Shown here: piece after piece, positions 1-9,437 of the stretch
Layout of the letters: the number at the start of each line of letters is the position of its first letter
Position numbering within the stretch: the stretch's first letter is position 1
Source of the DNA: Sphaeroforma arctica JP610
Taxonomy: Eukaryota; Opisthokonta; Ichthyosporea; Ichthyophonida
Assembly: GCF_001186125.1 (NCBI RefSeq)
Contig: NW_014040557.1
Span: 72,533-107,916, forward strand
DNA: 35,384 nucleotides
Direction: 5' to 3'
Program-made: the position numbers and the translations under genes
Notes under the pieces: model-generated
Seen by the model: only the letters and a program-made list of their open reading frames with translations
Told to the model about the DNA's origin: nothing
Database searches by the model: none

Positions 1-600
1 TATATATATACTTCTATTTATATGTATATGTATATATATATGTGTCTGTGTCTGTATATATATATATATATATTATAAGTATATCTAATATAAATGTATA
101 AATATATGTATTATATATATATATGCGTAAATATATATTTATACATATATATATATATACATATATATATATATCCAATATGATATATAGTATATAGCAT
201 ATAAATAGATATATATGTATATATATATATATAGATATATATAAATATGCTATATACACTAAACTATATATCATATTGGATATAGAATATATACATATAT
301 ATGTATATGTATATAGAAGTATGTATTTACGTATACGTATATATATATATATATCCTATATCTAGATATATATATATCTATATATACATGTAATTCATAT
401 ATATATACATATACATATACTGACATATATATATATATATATGTGTGTGTGTGCTTGTGTGTGTGTGCTTGTGCTTGTGTGTGTGTGTGTGTGTATTATA
501 TATATATATGTATATGTATATGTATATATATTTGTGTGTGTATGTATATTTATATATACATGTATATATATTTATATATATATATATATATATATATAAC
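1..600. repeat. TA-rich and TG microsatellite block
   Basis: Almost pure alternating TA with interspersed GTATAT and CATATA variants. A (TG)n stretch lies around 440-495, with TGTGTG/CTTGTG phases. Both strands give open frames made only of Y, I, C, V and L, which is an artefact of the dinucleotide repeat. No gene is supported. Sharp composition change near 600 into ordinary sequence. Confidence 0.95.
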
Positions 601-1161
601 TCGTACAGAAATTAGGTGTAAATCGTATATTTCATTCTCATTCAATAGATATTATACCATTCCTGTACATGGACTACCTTTTGGTTAATTTACGCTACTG
701 TAAGCTTCTGATTTAAACTAAGCACCTTGGTATATGATAATATCTCCTAAATACGCCCACTATGTCCCGACTTCTTGTCATAATCGTCTATTTACACTAC
801 CTCAAAACTGATGTAAATACCTAGCTTCAGTTGTATATCTATGACTCGTGAACCATTAACGCATGCTACATAGGTGGATTCAAGAACAGGAATTGTTGAC
901 GAATACTTGCTTTGATCCGTCCACAGCTTACTACACTGCTACAGTGATGAAATAAAGCGGTTTTACTTCAAACATATCGCATTTGGTTGGAATGGCCCAG
1001 GTATGCGATTAGTTAGTTCGAAGAAGAAAAAAAGAGTGAAATTATGTTCAATTTAGAAGAAGGCTATGGAAATTTCATAATTGTTTGTACAGTGCCTCTC
1101 ACTTCTCAGGCCGACTCCAGGCCTCAGGCCCAAGGCTGTCTTTTTTAGCGATTTTATCTAT
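601..1161. other. No recognisable feature
   Basis: Mixed-composition sequence between the microsatellite and the inverted-repeat block. I see no long open frame, no element motif and no RNA gene here. Confidence 0.5.
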
Positions 1162-1470
1162 GTTCGGATTTATGTTCAAATTTTGGCTACACCAATGGGT
1201 AAAGGGTAATTTTAACATTTCAAGAAAAAGCAAAAACAAAAGCCAAAAAAAATCCGAACATAAATCCAAACGAGGGCAAACTTTCGAGGGCATCATCAAT
1301 TGCCCTCGTTGTGTGTGTTTAACTGTTTTTGAGTCATCAGGCTTGAAAATCACAAGATTGTACGTAAACGAATTTTGTCCATTTTATCGAATTAGTCGAA
1401 AATTCATCTTGGACAAGGTTTAGACGACAGGGTTCACCCGAAAAAATAAAATCCGAACATAAATCCGAAC
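1162..1470. repeat. Inverted-repeat block, MITE-like
   Basis: A 16-base word (GTTCGGATTTATGTTC) at 1162-1177 recurs as its exact reverse complement at 1455-1470, and with one mismatch at 1256-1271. The right copy is followed by another GAACATAAAT-type half unit. Inside, GAGGGCA near 1273 and TTGCCCTC near 1300 can form a smaller hairpin. The arrangement recalls a short non-autonomous DNA transposon or a decayed foldback repeat, but no target-site duplication was identified. Open frames across it have no recognisable domain. Confidence 0.4.
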
Positions 1471-2212
1471 ATAAATGTTCAGTATAAATATATGATTCAA
1501 ATTGGCATCTCAGGACGTCCATAATACCAGACCAATGAAGGGCTTGCTCAAAACCCATATTTTGACCCTGATTTTAATATCGATATACCCAAAAACAGGC
1601 CCAAAAAGTGTGTGTTTTAATGCCCCTCCTTTGCCTGTGATATACCGTCCAAAAGATACTAGATTCCAATTTGAACCATATATTTACCCTGAGCATTTTT
1701 AAACCCGCAATTTGATCCAGTTTTTTTTTAGTACATACAAAGCACATTTTCATAGCTTCCTCAATTTCCAATAGGCGTGGTAAACGAAATGTATTGGCAA
1801 TATCAAGCCGGACATTTTCTGATTTTCGTCATCATATTTTGTTGACCCCCCGCTCACTTATTTCAGACTTAACACGTTTTGACCACATTTTTAAGTGATC
1901 GAACTACTGTATTTATTACATTACGTTCCTCACGGGTTAAGCTAACTAAAATTAATTAGTTATGTATTTTTTTGTTACACGATGAGTGAAGTTACTACGT
2001 GAACAAGAAAACCTGTGTTCGATTGTTGAAACGATTGCTTGGAATTCATCTGCAGTCGCCATTGCATACGGATGAGGTGGCGACATAATTATCCTCTGAT
2101 TTATTACCAGATGAAATACCAAAGCAGAGGTCTACACTACGCTAGGCCATTTATTATCTGAAACTCGACAATCGATTTCCGCGATTGGATAAGACCATTC
2201 AGCATATAAAAG
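1471..2212. other. No recognisable feature
   Basis: Short open frames on both strands at about 1500-1770 show no family signature. The stretch ends at the first LTR boundary, where a TG dinucleotide begins the repeat. Confidence 0.45.
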
Positions 2213-2476
2213 TGTAATAGCCGGGCCTCCACATTAGACTCTATGTTATAATCGTACTCTTAAGCAGTACGTAAAATATAAACGTACTCTTAACAGTGCA
2301 AGGAACTTAAGTTTCCTAAATAGTTTTTAACGGTTTCATTAATTAATACCTTTTTCATTTTAGATATCAGATGTTTGAATGAAGGCCATTAAAAAGCCCG
2401 ATTAAAATGCCAAGGATAGGAATTGGAAATAGCTTTATTAATAGAACTATATTTTATTCCAAATCTATTTATATAC
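2213..2476 (+). repeat. Partial LTR, left copy (family A)
   Basis: Begins TGTAATAGCCGGGCC and follows the first part of the LTRs at 4186 and (inverted) 34456: a CCTCCACATTAGAC block, a GTACTCTTAA...GTAC palindrome, a GGAACTTAAGTTTCC palindrome and a TTAATTAATACC block. Similarity stops near 2476. The remaining two thirds of the LTR are not present here. Confidence 0.75.
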
Positions 2477-2726
2477 ATACAATGCGACTATTAAATATGT
2501 CGAGTGTAGCAAATGCGTATGACCGTACTAAAGATGCGCACGCAGTAGAGGGTCAGGAGTCTGAAAACACTACAGACTTAGAGCATACGCAAGTGGATTC
2601 TCAACACCCTACCTTTATTCTGGAAGAGCAGAATGAGAAAACATTCTCGCTTGGCTGACGCAATATCATAAGCTGGAGCACCAGAACGTAGTAGAAGCAC
2701 TTAAAGATACCAAACGAAATGGGCTC

Positions 2727-3308
2727 GTGCACCCTAAGCTGGCAACTTTAGTGGATAAAGTATATCAGTTATGTACAGACTGTGATGTCAATCAGATCAA
2801 ACGCTATGGGTCTGCACCACTTAAGAGTGTGACCGAAGATGTTCCATGGCGCAGGGTCATTATTGATCTGGTTGACCTGCCCACGTCCGAGCACACAGGC
2901 GACCGTTACGTATGCCACTTCCTTGATGTGGCGTCACGGTTTAATTTGCTATATCCATTAAAGGATAAGAATACGCAGACCGTGGCAAAATTATGTTGCC
3001 AAGTCTTTGCTGACCACGGGTGGCCGGTTATTATGTGCACTGATAACAGTGGTGAGTTCTGCGATGACGTTATGGAATCGCTAGTACTCGTATCAGGCAT
3101 ATGCCATAAGAGAGGTGTGCCATATACGCCGCAAACGCAAGGCGCGAATGAAACGCGCCATAGTAGACTTAAGTTCTTCTTGCGTACTGCATTAACGGAT
3201 GATGCAGATGATTGGCCGTACCACCTTAAGTGGATACAAACACAGATGAACGAGTGTGCTGATCCGGTTACAGGAACTACACCCGCTCACTATTTTCGTG
3301 GCAGATAG
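2727..3308 (+). pseudogene. Retroelement integrase core fossil (copy 1)
   Basis: Best-preserved integrase (rve) core in the window. Integrases join element DNA to the host chromosome through a D,D,E-coordinated metal site. A CxxC pair lies near the N-terminus, as in the zinc region. The block ending IIDLVDLPTS carries the first acidic residue, HFLDVASRF and YPLKDK follow, and TDNSGEF carries the second. The region after GVPYTPQTQGANE carries the conserved glutamate in its usual place. This fits Ty3-like integrases, and the flanking LTR and PPT support that. A relative lies at about 21710-22990. Treated as a fossil. A coding-like stretch at 2407-2658 lies upstream without recognisable domain. 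Confidence 0.7.
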
Positions 3309-3407
3309 AGTGAGTTACAAATCCCCTTTAACAAGGACGAACCTGATCACCATGAGTTACCATGGTTAGAGAAGGTCCAACGTATTTATAACGTTGTATA
3401 TCCTTGC

Positions 3408-3935
3408 TTGCGAGAAATACGCAATATAGCCTTATTAAAAAAGCAAAAGCGTTGGAACACTACCAAGAACATAGCAGAGTATCAGGTTGGTGACAGAGTT
3501 AACATCCGTCAACGTAATTCCGATACTACTGTAATAATATCTAAATGTATAGGTACATATATAATCTCTGTAGCAGACACTAAAAGTGGAACGTACGAGG
3601 GAAATAACCCCGATGGTTCTAGTGCGCTTAATATAGGCACAAGTCGTATTCCGACTACAAAGATTATACTCGCAAGAAGACATGAATCTAATGCCCTTCT
3701 TGATCGTTCTGAATTTAAAGACATTATATGGAGAACGGTTAAGGGAGGTTATACATACTATCGTACACGCTTTATAGACGGTACCATAGCTGAGTTGATT
3801 TCAGATGCTTTCGATAACCAAGACTATTTAAATACCTTTAATCGAAAATGGCGTAAACGCCTGCATAAGTCGCAAGCTGAGAAAAATAGCATGTTTCCAT
3901 CGTCTGAAGGAACGGAAGTTAAAATCGAGCCTTAA
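3408..3935 (+). pseudogene. Integrase C-terminal region fossil (copy 1)
   Basis: Continues the integrase region towards the right LTR. Near its start is EYQVGDRVNIR, the SH3-like C-terminal fold seen in many Ty3 integrases (VGDxVxxR). A block with NNPDGSSALNIG is conserved in the relative at about 22790-22830. The tail is rich in basic and acidic residues (KWRKRLHKSQ) and ends about 250 bases before the LTR, so no separate envelope-like gene fits in the space. Part of a broken element. Confidence 0.6.
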
Positions 3936-4173
3936 TGCTCATCCTTCATATGTGCTTAAGACACTGAAGCGTAAGGAACGTCCAGTCGACCACCACGGAC
4001 ATACTGGACCTAAGACCAAAACTCACAGGGTAACCGAGAACACTTAACTTCTCCGCCTGAGAAACATTAAATATATGTTATGATACTTAATGTTTCGACC
4101 AGTTTTTCCTTTCTCGCTTTTTGAACCATAATCAGCTTGAGTGAGCAGCTTGCTTCTCATGGGTTTCAAAGCT

Positions 4174-4182
4174 GATGGGGGG
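4174..4182 (+). promoter_or_regulatory. Polypurine tract before the right LTR
   Basis: GATGGGGGG lies immediately upstream of the LTR boundary at 4186. In LTR retrotransposons such a purine run primes plus-strand DNA synthesis during reverse transcription. Its position identifies 4186-5062 as the 3' LTR of the plus-strand element. Confidence 0.6.
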
Positions 4183-4185
4183 CTA

Positions 4186-5062
4186 TATAATACGCCGGGC
4201 CTCCACATTAGACTATATGTTATAAACGTACTCTTAAGCAGTACGTAAATTATAAACGTACTCTTAATAGTACGAGGAACTTAAGTTTCCTAAATGTACT
4301 CTTAATAGTACGAAGAACCTAAGCTTCCTAAATGTACTCTTAATAGTACAAGGAACTTAAGTTTCCTAAATGTACTCTTAATAGCACGAGGAAATTAAGT
4401 TTCCTAAAATGGTTTTTAATGGTTTTATTAATTAATACCTTTTCCTTTTTTACATATCAGATATTAATAGAACTTAATTTACTTTCCAATTTTATTTATA
4501 TCTGAATACTTCGGTAGCGAGATGGCTCAACCGAATATAGGTTTCTAGGGACTATTAACGTTACCTAGTTAATCCTCCGATCAGCCAACCAGATGTGCCA
4601 GTCTGATGAAGGCTAAGTCGGTAATTCTTGATAGTGGCAAGTTATTGGTTGAGACAATAACTAAGGACATCAAGAGTACTTTTCTTTTTTTATTTCTTTT
4701 TTCTAAAGATAGGATTTTATGAGTCTCTCGGATTCGCCCCAACGAAACGTACCATAATTTCTAATAGAGCGACAACGAAACACTAAATAAAATCTCTTCG
4801 GCGTAAACAGTACTGAGAGGATTATATATAGGCAATGTCTCAGCCTCACAATCCCTCAGAATATCCTTTTTTCACGAGGCATACCTAACTTTACTAAACG
4901 TCTCATTTCGTTCATTTACCTTGATATTTACACGATACTTATAATTTGTCTACGCGTTTATTTATTCTAAGGCATTAGTATCGCCTTTATTAGACCGAAT
5001 TTTACACTAAGCGTTTAATTACTCTATGACGTTAATATCGCCTTGATAGACCGAATCTTACA
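4186..5062 (+). repeat. Full LTR (family A), 877 bp
   Basis: Starts TATAATACGCCGGGCC (TGTAATAG in the other copies) and ends GACCGAATCTTACA. Its reverse complement matches 33591-34456 over nearly the full length, including the GAGATGGCTCAACCG block, the GGATTCGCCCCAACG block, a likely promoter stretch (GATTATATATAGG near 4820) and the AATATCGCCTTGATAGACC end. A polypyrimidine run followed by CAG near 4440-4460 is also kept in all three copies and could act as a splice acceptor. The final ~60 bases are partly duplicated. Confidence 0.8.
4258..4409 (+). repeat. 38-bp palindromic minisatellite inside the LTR
   Basis: Four head-to-tail copies of a 38-base unit (4258-4295, 4296-4333, 4334-4371, 4372-4409). 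Each unit contains two short palindromes, GTACTCTTAATAGTAC (imperfect) and GGAACTTAAGTTTCC. The LTRs at 2213 and 33591 hold a single unit at the same place, so the array expanded in this copy only. Confidence 0.9.
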
Positions 5063-5267
5063 AAAGGGGTTATCAAGCGGAGTGACACCTTAGGGCTATT
5101 GGTACACGTGCAAAATACTTAGGAGGTTATTTTGTTACTTCGGCTACTAAGTTTAAAAGTCCGGCAATATTTCGTATCAGAGTTGACTCGTCTTAGGGCA
5201 ATGATACAGTCTGAACGGATACGGACCATACGATTGAGAGGGACTCACGACAAATTATGTCAGGTGA

Positions 5268-5528
5268 CGACCGGATTATACAAGTTCTGAACTTACCAGC
5301 TATACGCATGCGACAACTTCATACTTTTGTCCATCTAGGGCTGAGCCAGTCATTACTGTGCAGGAGCTCGTGGATATGATTAATTCAGTTAAAATGTATG
5401 CTGTTGGTATCGCTCTGTCGACTACTGCTTGTCGTATAGACCAAGATGTATGTCTTTTAATCAGCGCCGATGATGACGACGAAGACGTAGAAACTAACTG
5501 CCTAATGATATACAAGTCACGTCTGTGA
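5268..5528 (+). CDS. Unrecognised open frame after the LTR
   Basis: An 86-codon open frame without an ATG near its start. Its middle reads like real protein (AEPVITVQELVDMINSVKMY, then a run DDDDEDVE), alternating hydrophobic and polar residues before an acidic stretch. It begins about 200 bases after the LTR end, where a leader and Gag would start if that LTR also served a second element, but I recognise no Gag signature. The minus strand is also open here (5300-5638), so the coding strand is uncertain. Confidence 0.25.
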   Translation, partial: RPDYTSSELTSYTHATTSYFCPSRAEPVITVQELVDMINSVKMYAVGIALSTTACRIDQDVCLLISADDDDEDVETNCLMIYKSRL

Positions 5529-5634
5529 TGAGGCGTCGGCCGTAAAAAAAATATTGTTTGTGATAAGCGTGAATGAAGGCAACTCCCCAGCCTTATTTCC
5601 TGTTTGTCCATTTGTTGTTCTGTGTAACTGATCG

Positions 5635-5910
5635 TCACGATAGTGATGTATTGCTATTTTGCGCCTTCGTCCCTTTTGCAGCCCCAAACTCACGCTTTAT
5701 CTTAGCTGTCATATTAGTGTCCCTAACCAGGATACTCAGCTGCTGATCACGCACTTTCGGATTAACTGAGAGAACTAGACCTGTTTTTCTCAGATCTTCG
5801 CTGCAAACAATAACGTCTTTTGTGCAGATACACTGCATACGGGCTGGTAGATGATTATGAATATAATAAATTTGCGATAAACTATTCCATTGTAGCTCTA
5901 CACATAGCAT
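5635..5910 (-). CDS. Unrecognised minus-strand ORF
   Basis: A 91-codon frame, open further upstream to about 5945. Ordinary amino-acid composition with a charged C-terminal part (MTAKIKREFGAAKGTKAQ). I do not recognise the family. It lies just downstream (on the minus strand) of the 5882-6235 frame and overlaps its end, so the two could be exons of one gene or unrelated. A short GT...AG stretch with a branch-like TTATTAATGAC lies between 5945 and 6000, but the obvious splice does not restore a continuous reading frame. Confidence 0.25.
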   Translation of the reverse strand: MLCVELQWNSLSQIYYIHNHLPARMQCICTKDVIVCSEDLRKTGLVLSVNPKVRDQQLSILVRDTNMTAKIKREFGAAKGTKAQNSNTSLS

Positions 5911-6235
5911 TGGCTCCAGGACATAGATGACCTCCTTTCCATATCAACTGAGTCATTAATAAATGTTTAGCTTTTATATGTAAATATTTAGTAATACATA
6001 TTATTTCTAGCCTCTCATAATGGCTATTTGAAGGTAGCAAAGCTTTGATCCACATCAGTCGTTTGACAGCGTATTTTGCTATCGGCAGTACAAATGAATA
6101 ATCATCTATTGATATACAACTATCAACACGCCTGCACATGCACACTGTCCGCACGGAAGAATCGCTTTTAGTGTTCTTTGACATATTTCGCCTTGACAAT
6201 CGCCGCTCACTCTGGCTAGACTCGCCGCTCATCAT
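5882..6235 (-). CDS. Unrecognised minus-strand ORF, ATG start
   Basis: A 117-codon frame starting MMSGESSQSERRLSRRNMSK, a Ser/Arg-rich basic N-terminus, followed by a hydrophobic stretch (SFVLPIAKYAVKRLMW) and a Cys/His-containing end. No domain recognised. It could be a first exon of a host gene running to about 5635 or a remnant of an element. No TATA element or polyadenylation signal was pinned down with confidence. Confidence 0.25.
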   Translation of the reverse strand: MMSGESSQSERRLSRRNMSKNTKSDSSVRTVCMCRRVDSCISIDDYSFVLPIAKYAVKRLMWIKALLPSNSHYERLEIICITKYLHIKAKHLLMTQLIWKGGHLCPGANAMCRATME

Positions 6236-6659
6236 AATCTTCGTTGCGTCGCACCTCAGCTTCTTTGACAGACCACGATGTAATTCTTTTGTCGACTAGT
6301 ACAAGAATATCTTTTGGATGTCGATTTTTTTGTCAATATCACAAGTACACCCTGCACACAATCTGTGTTTCATGCTGTGATTTTCTATACAGCATCCTAA
6401 ACGTACCTGTATATCCCAGTCGTTCCCAAAATAATAGTTCATAACACACTGAGACATGAACGGTGAAATAAAGACATATATACGTGTGTGTAAAAATTGT
6501 TATATATAACTATATTGACATGAAGCCCGTTAGATAATCACATTTACAATTTATAGTCACTTATCAGTATAATATATTTTGGCGGACTACCGCAATTTTA
6601 AAAAATAATTAAAACGGGACACGTACCTCAACTAACACAAAATAATATTCCAGCTTGAT
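6236..6659. other. No recognisable feature
   Basis: AT-rich spacer with one short plus-strand open frame (6244-6444) of no recognisable family. Nothing else supported. Confidence 0.4.
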
Positions 6660-6958
6660 ATTGCCAATATGTTTGGTTTTCGGCTCTTTAGGTCAGAAAG
6701 CGAATACGTGGCACACTCGATGGTGTCAGTTTTTTGTCAGCACCGGCCTGAATTGACCCAGCGCATATCCTCCATTGTCGACTCACTCGGTCCAAGCTTC
6801 AACAGGGAATTTACTGACCACTTCTTCTCATCGATCTTCCCCGAACCACTACAACGGCTATGAGAGCCAATACCATATGTACAAACATTGTAACTTAACT
6901 CCTTTAAAATAAATAATATATACATACTTGCCATTTTTGAAATAAATATTATTATCCC
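6660..6958 (+). mobile_element. LINE-like 3' end fragment
   Basis: A 64-codon frame at 6669-6863 ends in a short 3' region with the words CTACAACGGCTATGAGAG, CATTGTAAC and TTTGAAATAAATATTATTATCC. The same words, in the same orientation but a different order and copy number, close the element at 30308-30408. Shared 3' tails at two loci indicate 3' ends of one LINE family or of a SINE using its tail. The short protein has no domain I can name. Only a 3' stub is present, as expected from 5'-truncated LINE insertion. Confidence 0.4.
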
Positions 6959-9423
6959 CTATTAGCGAATCCCCCTAATTTCATTTTGTTTTTGGTTTTT
7001 GGTTAAAAAAATCAATGGTTTTTGTTCAGTTTATGTATATGACTTCAAAAGTGCACGAGCAAGAGTGGGGCGGGCCTCAAGGAGTCAAGGTTCAAGCGGC
7101 AAGCAACTGAAGCAAGCCTCAACTTTCCTGTTCACCATAAAAAAAATACCTTGCTCAATCAGTGACCAGTTTTCGTCACTTCGTCCTTGAGTTTTATGCA
7201 TGTGATAAACCAGGTTAGTGATTACAGTGTCCCTTGATATTTATGATATGTATTCTGTAGTCGTAGACTGCACATTTTTACTCTAATAGTATAAAAATAA
7301 AAATAAAACATCGGTTTTTGTTCCAAATTGCAATGTTTGGCAAACTATTTTTTTTAAATGAGTCATACCAGATAGAAATGAAGACAAATAACAAATATTC
7401 CTATGACGTAAACAGAGAGAGGAAAAGCTGTAAATACGTTTACTGGCACAGCCCCACAGTCCCACACAGGTAGAGTCTTCAGATTGTAGGTACATAAATT
7501 CCCGTATCCAAGAAAAATATTTTTGCCAAGGGCAGCAGTTGCGCTCAACCGGATCCCGAAGATCGAAGAATCGGGTTGGTGAATTATACTAAAAACTACA
7601 GGCAACTTGAGAAAGGCCACCAACCAAAATAAAATCGGGGACAAAATTGGCCCCAAAGCAAGGCCCATGCAAACATGAGGACTCAGGGGACCACTGGAAG
7701 AACGGGGAGTGGCTGTAATATTTTAGTTTCATGATGTTTTTATGCTGTGAATTGAGCGGTTTAGACTTTTTAGCGAGGTTGAGGACAGGACTAGTGTGGA
7801 CCTGACTGACTGACTCGGAGAGGGTTGGGAATTGGTGACCCATGGGCCACGGGGTATTACGGTATCGTTTACAATCATTCACAGATACCAAACGTGAGAG
7901 CCACATTTCGGATTCGAAGCTTTTATATACATAGCTGCCGGCTTAGGGTTGTCGAATCGGAGATATAGGTCACTGCACAGGCTAACGTTTACAGCCAGAT
8001 TCACATTTACTTATTATAGGAAACCTCAGTTGAGAACTACTTATTCCGATTTGCCAGACAAGCGTGGGGCTTTTTTGACTTTTCTCAATAAGGTATGCGG
8101 TCGCTGTCGTCGAATTGAAGTTTCCGGTTTCAAGGATTTGAATAATCCAGACGGTACAACAACTCTTTGTCTAGTGGTCGTTTGAAATCGTTTTTTATCA
8201 GTATGTATGATATATCTGTGCATGCACGTCGAGGATCGTATGCAATATCACTTTCACAAAGTATTCCGTACACCTTTCTGGCACCAGCACTTGCTTCTAA
8301 ATCAGTCGCGTAGTAGTCCACTTGTAATGATTTTGTGTTTCTTCAAGGTTGCAGTTCACTCAGCGCTATCTTCGTTTATATGTATTTTATATTCTTATCT
8401 AGTGTATTGGACCATACTTGTATAATGATGATTGTTGCGGTTGGTCTATGATCTGAGTGCTCGGCACATGTGACTCCACAATACCTTTCCGCTCCACTTG
8501 GAATTGTGTGAACTTATACCTCAATTATATTAATGTCTTGAACGCTGATCATCTGCTCTACGTTTATCTGTGATTGTGTGTACAAACGTACCCTTGCGAT
8601 TTTACAAATTATACAAACTTTTATATTTTTGCATATTGATGTCTTTCTATCTAAAGGTACCCGAGTATGCGTAAGTTATCTGTACTTATCGATCAAGTGT
8701 CTGTTTGTATTGATCTGTGTTTCTGAAACACCCTTGCTTCATTATTATGGTTTTTTCATAGACTACTTGAAATGTTCTCATCTATATTCATAAGCACTAA
8801 TGCCCCGTGCCAAAGCGCATGTTTGATATTATGAATATACCACGCCTTTCAAATGTAGAGCATGGGGCCAGTAGGATGTCGCTGGTATCAAGTATCATTC
8901 TTTAACGTGTACTGCGTTGTTTATTGTCCATGATTGTTCGCTGCATCGTGACTTAAGATATTTTTATTTATGGTGTTTGATATGTATTTCATTGCTAATT
9001 GATTTTTGGTAGTAAGGCATTGGTAACACGGCAGATGTAGCACAGTTAATTAGACGGGAAAGCCTCAAACACCTTTGCTGCCATATACCGTTGTCTTTTC
9101 TTGAGCGATTCTATGGTTGACAAGTTCTGCACACACGTTAGGATTCATTTGGATTCTGTTCTCACACATACTCATCCAACGGAGCTTGTTTTTCACAACG
9201 TCGTCGTCCATGTGCACCAACTTCTACACTGCCTCCTATGGCATATCTTTTATGTGACGACCTAGTAGTCGCTAGACTGGCGTTATGATAAGAAAATGTA
9301 TGTGCACAAAAAATGTAATCAGTACTGTGCTGCCCTTCCATGGTTTGTGGAATTGTACGAACCAAGCACTATGATAGCTTGTCTCCCCGTACTTAAGCAT
9401 AGTCTGCGATTCTTTACTTACAG
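6959..9423. other. Upstream region of importin, no recognised gene
   Basis: About 2.4 kb with scattered short open frames on both strands (7283-7906 minus, 7949-8185 plus, 8130-8321 minus) that show no family signature. The last few hundred bases should contain the importin promoter and 5'-UTR exon, but no element is distinct enough to place them. A pyrimidine-rich stretch ending TTCTTTACTTACAG at 9423 looks like an intron 3' end. Confidence 0.4.
9410..9423 (+). promoter_or_regulatory. Likely 3' splice site in the importin 5' UTR
   Basis: TTCTTTACTTACAG, a pyrimidine-rich tract ending in AG, lies 14 bases before the importin ATG. This suggests the 5' UTR is split by an intron and that the first coding exon begins at 9424. 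The matching donor was not identified. Confidence 0.45.
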
Positions 9424-9437
9424 ATATATACTCCATC

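Larger units (their letters stand above)
2213..5062 (+). mobile_element. Ty3-like LTR retrotransposon fossil (family A)
   Basis: Two direct copies of one LTR (partial at 2213-2476, full at 4186-5062) enclose an integrase-coding region and a G-rich polypurine tract just before the right LTR. The order integrase, PPT, LTR is that of Ty3/gypsy-type elements. Gag, protease, RT and RNase H are not present between the repeats, so this is a strongly shortened, broken copy with several breaks. The LTR is flanked by TG...CA in its best copies. A third, inverted copy of the same LTR lies at 33591-34456. Visible substitutions among the LTR copies suggest an old insertion, but divergence was not measured. 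Confidence 0.7.

Noticed and set aside
14-688. Long open frames in the microsatellite
   Set aside because: Made only of repeated Y, I, C and V codons on both strands; a product of TA/TG repeats.
2213-5062. Interpretation of the left element as a Polinton or other capsid-bearing DNA virus-like element
   Set aside because: Direct TG...CA LTRs and a polypurine tract next to the integrase point to an LTR retrotransposon. No polymerase B, packaging ATPase or capsid sequence was seen.
7283-7906. Overlapping minus-strand frames as a host gene upstream of importin
   Set aside because: No consistent splice sites, no recognisable domain and irregular composition.
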